A stretch of DNA of 64,000 nt from Allocoprobacillus halotolerans (GCF_024399475.1 NZ_CP101620.1:1593608-1657607); one strand, 5' to 3'. Numbered from the stretch's first letter, positions 28,765-42,875 are shown. Notes: a model not told the origin generated them from the sequence alone. Translations and numbers: made by a program.

Positions 28765-28782
28765 ACATTGAAAACTGAACAG
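28765..28782 (+). repeat. rRNA leader processing/antitermination repeat
   Basis: ACATTGAAAACTGAACAG is repeated exactly at 30447-30464 before the 23S gene. CTGTTCAGTTTT after 23S (33487-33498) is complementary to its core, as expected for a 23S processing stem and boxA-like antitermination signals. Confidence 0.7.
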
Positions 28783-28851
28783 TAAACACGTCAATAGAAG
28801 ATAAAGAAAAGAAAGAAGAGTCAAGAAGACAGGAAGTTGTCTTTAGATAGA

Positions 28852-30376
<1,525 letters not shown>

Positions 30377-30446
30377 AGGGAGAAGAGAGAAGATGTGGAT
30401 ACTGTTTGGTTTTGAGTGTATCTGTAAAGATGCATTCAAGGCAGGA

Positions 30447-30464
30447 ACATTGAAAACTGAACAG
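30447..30464 (+). repeat. Second copy of the rRNA processing/antitermination repeat
   Basis: Same 18 bases as 28765-28782, in the 16S-23S spacer. The spacer (30377-30584) contains no tRNA gene. Confidence 0.7.
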
Positions 30465-30584
30465 CAAACTTTCTACAAAGAAAGCGAAGAAACGAAAGAT
30501 GAAAGAGATCAGGAAAGAAAAGAAGAAGGTCGAAATCATCTAGTTGCAAACTAAGAAAGCACGAAAGAGAACTTGAACACTTTA

Positions 30585-33465
<2,881 letters not shown>

Positions 33466-33520
33466 AGGGAAGTGTGAAAGAAAAAGCTGTTCAGTTTTGA
33501 GCGTTCGTGCTCTAAGGGGA

Positions 33521-33628
33521 TCTGGTGGCGAAGGCATGATGGACACACCTGTAACCATGCCGAACACAGAAGTTAAGCATCATAGCGGCGAAGATAGTGG
33601 GCAACTGCGACAATAGCACGCTGCCAGT
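33521..33628 (+). rRNA. rrf: 5S ribosomal RNA
   Basis: TCTGGTGGCG...CGCTGCCAG forms the terminal stem. The internal CACACCTGTAACCATGCCGAACACAGAAGTTAAG is typical (in parts CCATGCCGAACACAGAAG). Ends are estimated to within a few bases. Confidence 0.93.
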
Positions 33629-33634
33629 CCATTC

Positions 33635-33670
33635 GGGAAGGTTCAGTTCTTCTGTTTCCTTCCCTTTTTT
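33635..33670 (+). terminator. rrn operon terminator
   Basis: GGGAAGG (33635-33641) pairs with CCTTCCC (33658-33664), then TTTTTT. Confidence 0.9.
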
Positions 33671-33694
33671 ATTCTCAATTATAATATCATACAA

Positions 33695-33740
33695 GAAAGG
33701 AATGATTATATTGGGTATCAATATAACCATTTCTTTTTTT
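33695..33740 (+). terminator. Second, A/T-rich terminator-like hairpin after rrn
   Basis: AATGATTATATTG (33701-33713) pairs with CAATATAACCATT (33719-33731) with one mismatch, followed by a T run to 33740. It looks like a back-up terminator. Confidence 0.65.
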
Positions 33741-33968
33741 ATATAAATGTTTAATGATCATTTATATATTTTGCAGATAATTTTCTTAATAAATTAATAG
33801 GATAAGATATTGAATTGAATGGAAAGCTTGTTATAAAATCGATTATCTAACTACATGTTTCTATTGAGGAATATTAAAGCAAAAAATGATATTAATTTAT
33901 TTAAAATAATGGCATAGTAAAAAGAGAAAAAGCTAACTGAAAAAAATTAAAAAAGATGCGAAAAAAGC
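33741..33968. other. AT-rich intergenic spacer before the S10 operon
   Basis: No open frame of note, no repeats and no RNA gene recognised in this very AT-rich stretch. Confidence 0.6.
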
Positions 33969-33997
33969 TTGATTTAAAAGACAAATTAGTGTAAAAT
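33969..33997 (+). promoter_or_regulatory. Promoter of the S10-spc-alpha cluster
   Basis: TTGATT at 33969-33974, 17 bp, TAAAAT at 33992-33997. It is the only good promoter seen before the long ribosomal protein cluster. Confidence 0.7.
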
Positions 33998-34008
33998 GCA
34001 CTTGTTGT

Positions 34009-34107
34009 GAATGCGTAGAAGTGCGAGGTTGCTGAAACGCTGAAAGCCGTTGTCATGAGCGGAGGACGTTTTCAGGGAATTCGCATCGAGCAGCCAATAA
34101 AATTGGC
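34009..34107 (+). promoter_or_regulatory. Structured leader upstream of rpsJ
   Basis: Nested pairings are visible: ATGCG (34011-34015) with CGCAT (34082-34086), CTGAAACG (34032-34039) with CGTTTTCAG (34067-34075, one bulge), and CCG/CGG inside. A separate hairpin GCCAAT-AAA-ATTGGC (34093-34107) sits directly before the ribosome binding site AAGGAGG. The leader is more GC-rich than the spacer before it, suggesting a conserved cis-regulatory RNA. Ligand unknown. Confidence 0.55.
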
Positions 34108-34125
34108 AAGAAGGAGGAATAAGTC

Positions 34126-34434
34126 ATGGCAAACAACAAAATTAGAATTCGTTTGAAATCATTTGATCACAAAATCTTAGATACTTCTGCTGAAAAAATT
34201 GTTTCAGCTGCTAAGAAGTCTGGAGCACAAGTTGTAGGTCCAGTACCATTACCAACTGAAAAAGAAGTATATACAATTTTAAGAGCAGTTCACAAGTATA
34301 AAGATTCACGTGAACAATTTGAAATCAGAACTCACAAACGTCTAATTGACATTGTGAATCCAACACCAGAAACAGTTGATGTATTAACTCGTTTAGAATT
34401 ACCAAGTGGTGTGGATATTGAAATTAAATTATAA
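34126..34434 (+). CDS. rpsJ: 30S ribosomal protein S10
   Basis: The protein (102 aa) is full length and contains the S10 signature ([20 protein letters not shown], then [20 protein letters not shown]). S10 is a 30S head protein that also contacts NusB/NusG. First gene of the long r-protein cluster; AAGGAGG precedes it. Confidence 0.97.
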   Translation: MANNKIRIRLKSFDHKILDTSAEKIVSAAKKSGAQVVGPVPLPTEKEVYTILRAVHKYKDSREQFEIRTHKRLIDIVNPTPETVDVLTRLELPSGVDIEIKL

Positions 34435-34455
34435 GGAAAGGTTAAGGTGTAACTC

Positions 34456-35172
34456 ATGAAAGGAATCTTAGGTCGTAAGATTGGAATGACTCAAGTTTTC
34501 ACTACTGATGGAAAATTAATCCCAGTAACAGTTGTAGAAGCAACTCCAAACGTTGTATTACAAAAGAAAACAGTTGCTACTGATGGATATGATGCAATCC
34601 AAGTTGGTTTTGAAGATAAGAGAGAAAAATTAGCAACTAAACCTCACAAAGGACATGTTGCAAAAGCTCAAACAGCTCCTAAGCGCTTCATTAAAGAATT
34701 TCGTTATGACGAAATGATGAGTTATGAAGTTGGTCAAGAAATTAAAGTTGATAGCTTTGTAGCTGGTGAAGTTGTGGATGTAACAGGAACTAGCAAAGGT
34801 AAAGGTTATCAAGGTGTTATAAAAAGACATGGACAACAAAGAGGACCAATGGGACATGGTTCAGGTGCTCATAGAATCGTTGGATCAATGGGACCAATTG
34901 CTCCAAACAGAATCGCTCCAGGTAAGAAATTACCAGGACATATGGGTAACGTTACAAGAACAGTTCAAAACTTGGAAATCGTTGCTGTTGATGTAGAAAA
35001 CAATGTATTATTAATTAGCGGATCAATTCCTGGTCCTAAAAAAGGATTGGTTGTTGTAAAATCAGCAATTAAAGGGAATGGAAAAGTTAATCCTGCTAAA
35101 GATTTAGTTGTATATGAAACTGAAAGTCCAGTAGTGGAAGAAACTACTGATGCAGTGGAAACTGCTGAATAA
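34456..35172 (+). CDS. rplC: 50S ribosomal protein L3
   Basis: The protein (238 aa) starts [20 protein letters not shown] and has the L3 loop [19 protein letters not shown] that reaches the peptidyl-transferase centre. It carries an acidic C-terminal extension ending [10 protein letters not shown], longer than in Bacillus. It lies 21 bp after rpsJ. Confidence 0.97.
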   Translation: MKGILGRKIGMTQVFTTDGKLIPVTVVEATPNVVLQKKTVATDGYDAIQVGFEDKREKLATKPHKGHVAKAQTAPKRFIKEFRYDEMMSYEVGQEIKVDSFVAGEVVDVTGTSKGKGYQGVIKRHGQQRGPMGHGSGAHRIVGSMGPIAPNRIAPGKKLPGHMGNVTRTVQNLEIVAVDVENNVLLISGSIPGPKKGLVVVKSAIKGNGKVNPAKDLVVYETESPVVEETTDAVETAE

Positions 35173-35194
35173 TGAAGCGAAAGGAGGAAAACTA

Positions 35195-35821
35195 ATGTTA
35201 AAAGTTGCAGTATATAATCAAGAAGGACAAAAAGTTAAAGATACAGAATTAAATGAATCTGTATTTGGTATTGAACCAAATAACCAAGCAATCTTTGATA
35301 TGGTCTTACTACAAAGAGCTTCATGGAGACAAGGGACTCATAAAGTGAAAAACCGTACTGAAGTTAAAGGTGGAGGAAAGAAACCTTGGCGTCAAAAAGG
35401 TACAGGTAGAGCAAGACAAGGATCTATCCGTGCTCCACAATGGAGAGGTGGAGGAGTTGTATTTGGACCTACACCAGATAGAAACTATAAATTAAAAATG
35501 AACAAAAAAGTAAGACGTTTAGCACTTAAATCTGCTTTAAGTCAAAAAGTTATTGATAGTGAATTAACTGTTTTAGATAACATCACTATTGATGCACCAA
35601 AAACAAAAGCAATGGTAAAAGTGTTAGAAAACTTAGAAGCTAACAGAAAAACATTAATCGTTATGGATGAAATCAATGAAAATGTTGCTTTATCAGCAAG
35701 AAATATTCCTGGTGTTAAAGTGATTAATTCAAAAGGACTTAACGTATATGATATTTTAGATAGCACAAAGTTAGTAATGACTGAAGGAGCTATCAAAGCT
35801 GTTGAGGAGGTATTGGCATAA
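35195..35821 (+). CDS. rplD: 50S ribosomal protein L4
   Basis: The start at 35195 ([16 protein letters not shown]) follows AAAGGAGG at 35180-35187; an in-frame ATG at 35150 would overlap rplC and has no RBS. The 208-residue protein has the tunnel loop [19 protein letters not shown]. In enterobacteria L4 controls this operon; no such system is established for Firmicutes. Confidence 0.96.
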   Translation: MLKVAVYNQEGQKVKDTELNESVFGIEPNNQAIFDMVLLQRASWRQGTHKVKNRTEVKGGGKKPWRQKGTGRARQGSIRAPQWRGGGVVFGPTPDRNYKLKMNKKVRRLALKSALSQKVIDSELTVLDNITIDAPKTKAMVKVLENLEANRKTLIVMDEINENVALSARNIPGVKVINSKGLNVYDILDSTKLVMTEGAIKAVEEVLA

Positions 35822-36111
35822 TGGCACATATTACAGATGTTTTAAAGAAACCAGTACTTACTGAAAAATCTTTATTGTTACAACAAAACGAAAACAAATA
35901 TACATTTGATGTAGATGTAACTGCTAATAAAACTGAAGTAAAAGTAGCAGTTGAAAAAATGTTTGACGTTAAAGTTGAAAAAGTAAACATTATGAATGTG
36001 AAACCTAAAACAAAAAGAATGGGTAGATACGTTGGTAAAACAAATAGAAGAAGAAAAGCTATTATTAAATTAAAAGAAGGATATTCAATCGATTTATTTG
36101 GTGAAGAATAA
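35821..36111 (+). CDS. rplW: 50S ribosomal protein L23
   Basis: The protein (96 aa) overlaps the rplD stop by one base. KPVLTEKS and the loop [20 protein letters not shown] are typical. L23 lies at the tunnel exit and docks trigger factor and SRP. Confidence 0.97.
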   Translation: MAHITDVLKKPVLTEKSLLLQQNENKYTFDVDVTANKTEVKVAVEKMFDVKVEKVNIMNVKPKTKRMGRYVGKTNRRRKAIIKLKEGYSIDLFGEE

Positions 36112-36169
36112 TCCTAAGAACTATTGGAATGAACTCCATTCCAGATAAAATAAATAAGGAGGAAATCAG

Positions 36170-37003
36170 ATGCCTATTAAAGTATATAAGCCTACGACAA
36201 ATGGACGTCGTAATATGACTTCTTTAACTTATGAAGAAATTACAACAAATAAGCCTGAGAAATCATTAACAGTTCGTTTATCTAAAACTGGTGGGCGTAA
36301 TAATCAAGGTGTAATCACTACTCGTCATCACGGTGGTGGACATAAACGTTTATATCGTATTATCGATTTCAAACGTAATAAAGATGGAATTGTTGGTAAA
36401 GTTGCAACAATCGAATATGATCCAAACAGATCAGCTAACATTGCATTAATTCACTATGTAGATGGTGAAAAAAGATATATTTTAGCTCCTAAAGGATTAG
36501 AAGTTGGAATGAAAATTATTTCAGGAGAAAATGCTGACATTATCGTTGGTAACAGCTTACCTATGGGAAATATGCCTGAAGGTACAGTTATCCACAATAT
36601 TGAAATGCATCCTGGAAAAGGTGGGCAAATTGCAAGATCAGCAGGTGTTTCTGCTCAAATCTTAGGTAAAGAAGGAAAATATGTTACTGTAAGATTAGCT
36701 TCTGGTGAAGTTAGAAAATTCTTAGCAGTTTGTAGAGCAACAGTTGGTGTTGTTGGAAATGAAGATCATGGATTAGTTAATATCGGTAAAGCCGGACGTA
36801 ATAGATGGAAAGGAATTAGACCAACAGTTCGTGGTTCTGTTATGAACCCTAATGACCATCCACACGGTGGTGGTGAAGGTAGAACTTCAATTGGTCGTAA
36901 AGCTCCTATGACTCCATGGGGTAAAAAAGCTCTTGGAGTTAAAACAAGAAATAGTAAAAAAGCTTCAAATAAATTAATCGTACGTCGTCGTAACTGTAAA
37001 TAA
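36170..37003 (+). CDS. rplB: 50S ribosomal protein L2
   Basis: The protein (277 aa) begins [19 protein letters not shown]. The catalytic-centre loop with the conserved His is in [20 protein letters not shown]2 helps join the subunits and is needed for peptidyl transfer. AAGGAGGAAA precedes the ATG, 58 bp after rplW. Confidence 0.97.
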   Translation: MPIKVYKPTTNGRRNMTSLTYEEITTNKPEKSLTVRLSKTGGRNNQGVITTRHHGGGHKRLYRIIDFKRNKDGIVGKVATIEYDPNRSANIALIHYVDGEKRYILAPKGLEVGMKIISGENADIIVGNSLPMGNMPEGTVIHNIEMHPGKGGQIARSAGVSAQILGKEGKYVTVRLASGEVRKFLAVCRATVGVVGNEDHGLVNIGKAGRNRWKGIRPTVRGSVMNPNDHPHGGGEGRTSIGRKAPMTPWGKKALGVKTRNSKKASNKLIVRRRNCK

Positions 37004-37021
37004 AAAGGAGGGTTATAGAAT

Positions 37022-37298
37022 ATGGCAAGAAGTTTAAAAAAGGTCCATTCGTGGATGAACACTTAATGAAAAAGTTGAAGCATTAAATGCTGCAAACAAA
37101 AAAGAAGTCATTAAAACATGGTCAAGACGTTCTACAATCTTCCCACAATTTATTGAACACACGTTCGCAGTTTATAACGGAAGAGAACACATCCCAGTAT
37201 ATGTTACTGAAGATATGGTTGGACATAAATTAGGAGAATTTGCTCCTACAAGAACTTATCATGGTCATGATGCTGATGATAAAAAATCTGGTAAATAG
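37022..37298 (+). CDS. rpsS: 30S ribosomal protein S19 (two apparent frameshifts)
   Basis: The sequence encodes [20 protein letters not shown]...[22 protein letters not shown]...[16 protein letters not shown], a typical S19 of 92 aa, only if one A is added in the A6 run 37036-37041 and one in the A5 run 37069-37073. Both are homopolymer contractions in an essential gene, so sequencing errors are likely. S19 binds 16S rRNA in the head with S13. It lies 18 bp after rplB behind AGGAGG. Confidence 0.9.
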
Positions 37299-37318
37299 AA
37301 AGAGAGGAGAAAATAAAC

Positions 37319-37649
37319 ATGGAAGCAAGAGCTCAAGCTAAAATGATTCGTGTTTCACCTCAAAAAGCAAGATTAGTTGTTGACTTGGTAAGAGGGAAGC
37401 AAGTAAAAGAAGCACTTGGAATCTTAGAATTTGTAAACAAAAGTGCAACTCCTGCAATCATTAAAGTCGTTAAATCTGCTGCACAAAACGCTGTATTCAA
37501 TGAAGGTGCAGAAGAAGATAAATTATACATCAAAGAAATTTATGTAGACGAAGGTCCTACATTAAAAAGATTCCGTGCAAGAGCAAAAGGAAGTAACTCA
37601 AATTTTAAAAAGAACAAGCCACATCACTTGTGTGGTTGCTGAAAGATAG
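37319..37649 (+). CDS. rplV: 50S ribosomal protein L22 (apparent frameshift near C-terminus)
   Basis: [20 protein letters not shown] and [15 protein letters not shown] are normal L22. After codon AAA-GGA-AGT (about 37593) the frame is off. The expected tail [16 protein letters not shown] is found in another frame, ending at the TAG 37647-37649, just before the rpsC ribosome binding site. Restoring it needs two extra bases (or one fewer) around 37591-37598, not a simple homopolymer change. In the given frame it would end at 37642 with a non-homologous tail. L22 lines the exit tunnel. Confidence 0.9.
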
Positions 37650-37660
37650 GAGGGCAAAGT

Positions 37661-38314
37661 ATGGGTCAAAAAGTAAGTCCAGTAGGATTACGTGTTGGCG
37701 TTAACCGCGATTGGAATTCAAGATGGTACGCTAATGATAAAGACTTTGCTTCATTATTACACGAAGATATCAAAATTCGTGAATTCTTATATGCAAAGTT
37801 AAAAGGCGCTTATGTCGCTAATATTGAAATTGAAAGATCTAAAAATCGTGTAAGTATCTATGTTCATACATCTCGTCCTGGTGTTGTTATTGGAAAAGAT
37901 GGTGAAGCTGTTGATGCTTTAAGAAAAGAAGTTGCCAAAATGGTTAACGGAAAACAAGTATTTATTAACATTGTTGAAATTAAAAATCCAGATGTTGTTG
38001 CTCAACTTGTAGCAAACAAAATTGCTGAACAATTAGAAAACCGTGCTTCATTTAGAACAGTTCAAAAAAGAGCTATTCAAGCTGCTATGAGAGCTGGTGC
38101 TAAAGGAATCAAAACTGCTGTTTCAGGACGTTTAGGTGGTGCTGATATGGCAAGAACTGAAGGTTATTCTGAAGGTGTTGTACCTCTTCATACATTAAGA
38201 GCTGACATTGATTATGCGACTGCTGAAGCTGACACAACTTATGGAAAATTAGGAGTAAAAGTTTGGATTTGTAAGGGAGAAATTCTTCCTGCAAAGAAGA
38301 AAGGGGATAAATAA
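37661..38314 (+). CDS. rpsC: 30S ribosomal protein S3
   Basis: The 217-residue protein starts [20 protein letters not shown]. The KH domain carries [20 protein letters not shown], and the C-terminal domain ends near [20 protein letters not shown]3 is part of the mRNA-entry helicase. AGGAGGGCAAAG precedes the start. Confidence 0.97.
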   Translation: MGQKVSPVGLRVGVNRDWNSRWYANDKDFASLLHEDIKIREFLYAKLKGAYVANIEIERSKNRVSIYVHTSRPGVVIGKDGEAVDALRKEVAKMVNGKQVFINIVEIKNPDVVAQLVANKIAEQLENRASFRTVQKRAIQAAMRAGAKGIKTAVSGRLGGADMARTEGYSEGVVPLHTLRADIDYATAEADTTYGKLGVKVWICKGEILPAKKKGDK

Positions 38315-38316
38315 TC

Positions 38317-38727
38317 ATGTTGATGCCTAAGAGAACTAAATATAGAAGACCTCATAGAATCAAATATGAAGGTAAAGCTAAAGGTGGAACTGAAGTTTCT
38401 TTCGGTGAATACGGATTACAAGCTTTAGAAGGTGCTTGGATTACTTCAAGACAAATCGAAGCTGCTCGTATCGCTATGAACCGTTATATGAAACGTGGTG
38501 GGCAAGTTTGGATTAGAATCTTCCCTCATTTAGCAAAAACAAAGAAACCTCTTGAAGTCCGTATGGGTTCAGGTAAAGGTGCTCCAGAAGAATGGGTAGC
38601 AGTTGTAAAAACAGGTCGCGTTATGTTCGAAGTTGCTGGTGTAGAAGAAGAAGTTGCAAGAGAAGCATTAAGACTTGCATCTCACAAATTACCAGTGAAA
38701 TGTAAGATTATTGGAAGAGGTGAGTAA
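38317..38727 (+). CDS. rplP: 50S ribosomal protein L16
   Basis: The 136-residue protein begins [20 protein letters not shown]. It has the conserved [20 protein letters not shown] segment and contacts tRNA in the A site. It is spaced 2 bp after rpsC, so is translationally coupled. Confidence 0.97.
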   Translation: MLMPKRTKYRRPHRIKYEGKAKGGTEVSFGEYGLQALEGAWITSRQIEAARIAMNRYMKRGGQVWIRIFPHLAKTKKPLEVRMGSGKGAPEEWVAVVKTGRVMFEVAGVEEEVAREALRLASHKLPVKCKIIGRGE

Positions 38728-38729
38728 TT

Positions 38730-38923
38730 GTGACAGTTCAAGATATTAGAAATACAGAAACTCAAGAATTACTTAACAAAGTAGAAGAGTACAAAAAGAA
38801 TTATTTGGATTAAGATTCCAACAAGCAACAGGACAATTAGAAAATACTGCTCGTATTAGAACAGTAAGAAAAAATATTGCAAGAATTAAAACAATTATTA
38901 GAGAAAGAGAATTAAACAAATAG
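38730..38923 (+). CDS. rpmC: 50S ribosomal protein L29 (apparent frameshift)
   Basis: GTG at 38730 opens [23 protein letters not shown]. Adding one A in the A5 run 38793-38797 restores [20 protein letters not shown] and the end RERELNK, giving 64 aa, the normal L29 size. Without it the frame stops at 38812. The RBS lies in the end of rplP. This is probably another sequencing error. L29 sits beside the tunnel exit. Confidence 0.88.
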
Positions 38924-38935
38924 AAGGAGTAGACT

Positions 38936-39195
38936 ATGGAAAGAAACAATCGTAAAGTTTACACTGGAACAGTTATTTCTACAAAAATGGATAAGACAAT
39001 TACTGTTTTAGTTGAAACTCATGTTAAACACAAAAAATACGGAAAACGTGTTAAATCTTCTAAAAAGTTTAAGGCTCATGATGAAGAAAACATTGCAAGA
39101 GATGGAGATGTTGTAAAAATCATGGCAACTCGTCCATTGTCTGCAACTAAACGTTTCCGTTTAGTAGAAGTTGTAAAAAAGCAGAAATTATTTAA
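38936..39195 (+). CDS. rpsQ: 30S ribosomal protein S17 (apparent frameshift at the end)
   Basis: [20 protein letters not shown] and [17 protein letters not shown] are normal S17. Adding one A to the A6 run 39175-39180 restores the usual end VKKAEII with a TAA at 39193-39195 and a product of 86 aa. As written, the frame runs on to 39238 and overlaps rplN with a non-homologous tail, which is not natural. S17 binds the 16S 5' domain. Confidence 0.9.
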
Positions 39196-39224
39196 TGAAA
39201 AGAATCTGAAAGGAGGTCACTTGA

Positions 39225-39593
39225 ATGATCCAGAATGAAAGCAGATTAAAAGTTGCTGACAATACAGGAGCAAAAGAAGTATTAGTAATTAGAAACCTTG
39301 GTGGTTCAAATAGAAAATTTAGTAACATCGGTGATGTAGTCGTAGCAACAGTGAAACAAGCGACTCCAGGTGGTACAGTTAAAAAGGGTGAAGTTGTAAA
39401 AGCGGTTATCGTAAGAACAAAATACGGTGTCAACCGTGATAATGGTTCTTATATCAAATTTGATGACAACGCTTGTGTTATTATTAAAGATGATAATTCA
39501 CCTAAAGGAACTCGTATCTTTGGACCGGTAGCAAGAGAGTTAAGAGATGCAGATTTCATGAAAATCGTATCATTAGCTCCTGAGGTATTATAG
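39225..39593 (+). CDS. rplN: 50S ribosomal protein L14
   Basis: The protein (122 aa) is intact: [20 protein letters not shown] and [20 protein letters not shown] are typical. L14 forms an intersubunit bridge. AAAGGAGGTC precedes the start. Confidence 0.97.
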   Translation: MIQNESRLKVADNTGAKEVLVIRNLGGSNRKFSNIGDVVVATVKQATPGGTVKKGEVVKAVIVRTKYGVNRDNGSYIKFDDNACVIIKDDNSPKGTRIFGPVARELRDADFMKIVSLAPEVL

Positions 39594-39607
39594 GAGGAAA
39601 CGAGAAG

Positions 39608-39940
39608 ATGAAATTACGTGTAGGTGATACAGTTCAAGTTATCGCTGGTAGCGATAAAGGAAAAACTGGAGAAATTATTCAAATTCTAAGAAAAGAAGAT
39701 AGAGTGATTGTTGAAGGTGTTAACATGGTAACAAAACACATTAAACCTTCACAAACAGATCCAGAAGGTGGTATTGTAACAAGAGAAGCACCTATTCATG
39801 TTTCTAATGTTGCATACTATGATTTAAAAGCAAAACAACCTGTAAAAATCGGATATGCATTCGATGAAGACGGTAAAAAATACCGTATCAACAAAAAAAC
39901 AGGAAAAGCTTTAGATAAAAATACAAAGAAGAAAAAGTAA
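39608..39940 (+). CDS. rplX: 50S ribosomal protein L24
   Basis: The 110-residue protein has the KOW motif VGDTVQVIAGSDKGKTGEII at its N-terminus and a lysine-rich C-terminus (KALDKNTKKKK). L24 starts 50S assembly. AGGAGGAAACG precedes the ATG. Confidence 0.97.
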   Translation: MKLRVGDTVQVIAGSDKGKTGEIIQILRKEDRVIVEGVNMVTKHIKPSQTDPEGGIVTREAPIHVSNVAYYDLKAKQPVKIGYAFDEDGKKYRINKKTGKALDKNTKKKK

Positions 39941-39958
39941 TCGGAAGGAGGTTAAATA

Positions 39959-40498
39959 ATGAACCGACTAAAGGAACGTTATGAAAATGAAATTGTTAAG
40001 TCATTAATGACTAAATTTAATTATAGTTCTGTAATGCAAGTTCCAGCTATGGAAAAAATCGTTATCAACATCGGTGTTGGTGATGCTGTTAGCAATTCTA
40101 AATTATTAGACGAAGCTGTAGAAGAATTAACTTTAATTTCAGGACAAAAACCAGTGATTACTAGAGCAAAGAAATCAATTGCTGGATTTAAATTACGTGA
40201 AGGAATGCCAATTGGTTGTAAAGTCACTTTACGTGGAGAAAGAATGTATGAATTCTTAGATAAATTAATCAGTATTTCTTTACCTCGAGTTAGAGATTTT
40301 AGAGGTGTACCAAAGAATTCTTTTGATGGAAGAGGAAATTACACATTAGGTGTTAAAGAACAATTAATTTTCCCAGAAATCAATTTCGATAAAGTAAACA
40401 AAATTAGAGGAATGGATATTGTATTCGTAACAACTGCTAAAACTGATGAAGAAGGTCATGAATTATTAGCACAATTAGGAATGCCATTCCAAAAATAA
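39959..40498 (+). CDS. rplE: 50S ribosomal protein L5
   Basis: The 179-residue protein has the family segments [19 protein letters not shown] and [20 protein letters not shown]5 binds 5S rRNA and contacts P-site tRNA. GGAAGGAGG precedes the start. Confidence 0.97.
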   Translation: MNRLKERYENEIVKSLMTKFNYSSVMQVPAMEKIVINIGVGDAVSNSKLLDEAVEELTLISGQKPVITRAKKSIAGFKLREGMPIGCKVTLRGERMYEFLDKLISISLPRVRDFRGVPKNSFDGRGNYTLGVKEQLIFPEINFDKVNKIRGMDIVFVTTAKTDEEGHELLAQLGMPFQK

Positions 40499-40512
40499 GG
40501 AGGACTTAATTA

Positions 40513-40698
40513 ATGGCTAAAACATCAATGAAAGTTAAACAACAACGTCCTCAAAAATACAAAGTTCGTGAATATACAAGATGCGAACGTTGTGGACGTC
40601 CACATGCAGTAATTAGAAAATTTAAATTATGCCGTATTTGCTTCAGAGAATTAGCTTACAAAGGTGAAATTCCTGGTGTTAAAAAAGCAAGCTGGTAA
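40513..40698 (+). CDS. rpsZ: 30S ribosomal protein S14 type Z
   Basis: This 61-residue zinc form has CERCG and CRICF cysteine pairs ([20 protein letters not shown]). It lies 14 bp after rplE and is the usual spc-operon S14 of Firmicutes. Confidence 0.96.
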   Translation: MAKTSMKVKQQRPQKYKVREYTRCERCGRPHAVIRKFKLCRICFRELAYKGEIPGVKKASW

Positions 40699-40731
40699 TC
40701 AAATCATCCAAATGGAAGGAGGACATTTCAA

Positions 40732-41121
40732 ATGACAGATCCAATTGCAGATATGTTAACAAGAATTCGTAATGCGAATCAACAACGTCATGAAGAAGTT
40801 GTTGTACCAGCATCAAAATTAAAAGTGCAATTAGCTGAAATTTTGAAGAACGAAGGATTTATTAAAGGTTATAAAGTTGAAGGTGAAGGAGTTATCAAAA
40901 ATATCATCATCACTTTAAAATATAAAGGTAACGATAGAGTTATCACTGGATTAAAAAGAGTCTCTAAACCTGGACTTCGTCAATACGCTAAAGTAAACGA
41001 AATTCCTAAAGTATTAAATGGTTTAGGTATTGTAGTATTATCTACTTCTCAAGGATTAATGACTGATAAAGAAGCAAGAGCTAAACAAATCGGTGGAGAA
41101 GTATTAGCATATATCTGGTAA
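40732..41121 (+). CDS. rpsH: 30S ribosomal protein S8
   Basis: The 129-residue protein begins [20 protein letters not shown]. The C-terminal rRNA-binding signature [20 protein letters not shown] is present. S8 binds helix 21 of 16S rRNA and in some bacteria represses the spc operon. GGAAGGAGG precedes it. Confidence 0.97.
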   Translation: MTDPIADMLTRIRNANQQRHEEVVVPASKLKVQLAEILKNEGFIKGYKVEGEGVIKNIIITLKYKGNDRVITGLKRVSKPGLRQYAKVNEIPKVLNGLGIVVLSTSQGLMTDKEARAKQIGGEVLAYIW

Positions 41122-41149
41122 TAAAATAAGAAAACAGGAGGTGTAACTG

Positions 41150-41695
41150 ATGTCTCGTGTAGGTAATAAGATTATCAACGTACCTGAAGGTGTTAAAGTT
41201 GAAATTGCAGCAGATAACACTGTGACTGTTACAGGTGCAAAAGGGACTTTAGTCAGACAATTTTCACCATTAATTAATATTAATATGGATGAAAATGTTA
41301 TTACAGTAAGCAGAACAAGTGAACAAAAGAACGTAAAACAATTACACGGAACAACAAGAGCTTTACTTGCTAATATGATCGAAGGTGTACACAACGGTTA
41401 TAAAAAAGAGCTTGAAGTTGTTGGGATTGGTTACCGTGCACAAATGCAAGGTAATAAATTAGTATTAAATGTTGGATATTCTCATCAAGTTGAAGTTGAA
41501 GGAGAAGAAGGAGTTAAAATTGAAACTCCATCTCAAACATCAATTGTTGTATCAGGAATCTCTAAAGAAAGAGTTGGAGAAATTGCAGCAAGAATTAGAG
41601 CTGTGAAAAAACCTGAACCTTACAAAGGAAAAGGTATTAAATACGTTGATGAAAGAATTATTAGAAAAGAAGGTAAAACTGCTGGTAAAAAGTAG
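41150..41695 (+). CDS. rplF: 50S ribosomal protein L6
   Basis: The 181-residue protein begins MSRVGNKIINVPEGVKVEIA. It carries the C-terminal signature EPYKGKGIKYVDERIIRKEG. L6 lies near the factor-binding site. AGGAGGTG precedes the ATG. Confidence 0.97.
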   Translation: MSRVGNKIINVPEGVKVEIAADNTVTVTGAKGTLVRQFSPLININMDENVITVSRTSEQKNVKQLHGTTRALLANMIEGVHNGYKKELEVVGIGYRAQMQGNKLVLNVGYSHQVEVEGEEGVKIETPSQTSIVVSGISKERVGEIAARIRAVKKPEPYKGKGIKYVDERIIRKEGKTAGKK

Positions 41696-41723
41696 TTAAT
41701 GAAATAAGGAAGGAGCTATTATC

Positions 41724-42080
41724 ATGGCTAAAACTATGTCAAGAAACGATTTACGTAAAAAACGTCATGCAAGAGTTCGTAGAAAAATCAGTGGAACTCC
41801 TGAATGTCCTCGTTTAAATGTATTCCGTTCAAGCTCTCATATTCATGCACAAATTATTGATGATGTGAATGGTGTGACTTTAGTTGCTGCATCTTCAGTG
41901 GATATGAAACTAGCAAATGGTGGAAATGTTGAAGCTGCAAGCCAAGTTGGTGCTGAAATTGCAAAGAGAGCTATCGCCAAAAATATTGAAAATGTAGTAT
42001 TCGATCGTGGTGGATATATTTATCATGGTCGTGTCAAAGCACTAGCTGAAGCTGCTAGAGAAGCTGGATTAAAATTCTAA
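41724..42080 (+). CDS. rplR: 50S ribosomal protein L18
   Basis: The 118-residue protein has [20 protein letters not shown] and the C-terminal [19 protein letters not shown]. It binds 5S rRNA with L5. AAGGAGC precedes the start and rpsE follows after 14 bp. Confidence 0.97.
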   Translation: MAKTMSRNDLRKKRHARVRRKISGTPECPRLNVFRSSSHIHAQIIDDVNGVTLVAASSVDMKLANGGNVEAASQVGAEIAKRAIAKNIENVVFDRGGYIYHGRVKALAEAAREAGLKF

Positions 42081-42094
42081 TAGGAGGTTAAAGA

Positions 42095-42658
42095 ATGGAA
42101 CAACGTAAACCAAGAGAAAATGGACCAAGAAGAAATGGGCCAAGAAGAAATGGGCCAAGAAGAAATGGACCAAGAGTTGAAAAAGAATTCGAAGAACGTG
42201 TTGTCACAATTAACCGTGTTACTAAAGTTGTTAAAGGTGGACGTAAATTCCGCTTTGCTGCATTAGTTGTTATCGGTGATAAAAAAGGTCGCGTTGGATT
42301 TGGAACAGGTAAAGCTAACGAAGTACCTGATGCTATTAGAAAAGCATCTGAAGCAGCTAAAAGAAATGTTATCAACGTACCTATTATTCATGGAACTATT
42401 CCTCATGAAATTAATGGTATGTATGGATCAGGTAATGTATTCTTAAGACCTGCATCTGAAGGTACTGGAATCATTGCTGGTGGACCAGTTCGTGCGGTTG
42501 TTGAATTAGCTGGATATTCAGATATCATTTCTAAATCAATTGGTTCTAGAACTCCAATCAACATGGTTCGTGCAACAGTAGAAGGTTTAAAATTATTAAA
42601 AACTGTTCAACAAGTTGCTGAATTAAGAGATAAAAAAGTTGAAGAAATTTACGGATAG
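42095..42658 (+). CDS. rpsE: 30S ribosomal protein S5 with an N-terminal RRNGP repeat
   Basis: The 187-residue protein has the normal S5 double-stranded-RNA-binding domain ([20 protein letters not shown]) and C-terminal domain ([20 protein letters not shown]). It differs from ordinary S5 in a basic N-terminal extension: PRENG followed by three PRRNG units, encoded by four 15-bp tandem repeats at 42110-42169. AGGAGG lies upstream of the ATG at 42095. S5 contributes to decoding accuracy and mRNA entry. Confidence 0.96.
   Translation: MEQRKPRENGPRRNGPRRNGPRRNGPRVEKEFEERVVTINRVTKVVKGGRKFRFAALVVIGDKKGRVGFGTGKANEVPDAIRKASEAAKRNVINVPIIHGTIPHEINGMYGSGNVFLRPASEGTGIIAGGPVRAVVELAGYSDIISKSIGSRTPINMVRATVEGLKLLKTVQQVAELRDKKVEEIYG
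42110..42169 (+). repeat. Four 15-bp tandem repeats in rpsE
   Basis: Units CCAAGAAGAAATGGG and close variants at 42110-42124, 42125-42139, 42140-42154 and 42155-42169. They encode PRENG or PRRNG. Confidence 0.9.
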
Positions 42659-42672
42659 GAGGAGCGTAAGAA

Positions 42673-42864
42673 ATGGCAGAAAACAATACAGTTATCATTA
42701 CGCTTGTAAAAAGTCCGATTGGTGCGAAAAAGAATCAAAAGGATACTCTTAAAGCGTTAGGTTTAACAAAAATGAACAAATCAGTTGAAAAAGTAAACAA
42801 CGAATTTATTCAAGGTATGATTAATACTGTTAGCCACCTTGTAAAAGTTGAAGAAAGTAAGTAG
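42673..42864 (+). CDS. rpmD: 50S ribosomal protein L30
   Basis: The 63-residue protein has the L30 pattern [20 protein letters not shown] and [10 protein letters not shown]. It is in its standard place between rpsE and rplO, with GGAGGAGCG upstream. Confidence 0.96.
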   Translation: MAENNTVIITLVKSPIGAKKNQKDTLKALGLTKMNKSVEKVNNEFIQGMINTVSHLVKVEESK

Positions 42865-42875
42865 GAGGTGTAAAC

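Noticed and set aside
39196-39238. Extended C-terminus of S17 overlapping rplN
   Set aside because: It arises only from the missing A at 39175-39180; the normal stop codon is present in the restored frame.
42110-42169. CRISPR-like short repeats in rpsE
   Set aside because: The units are contiguous 15-mers without spacers and in frame with S5.
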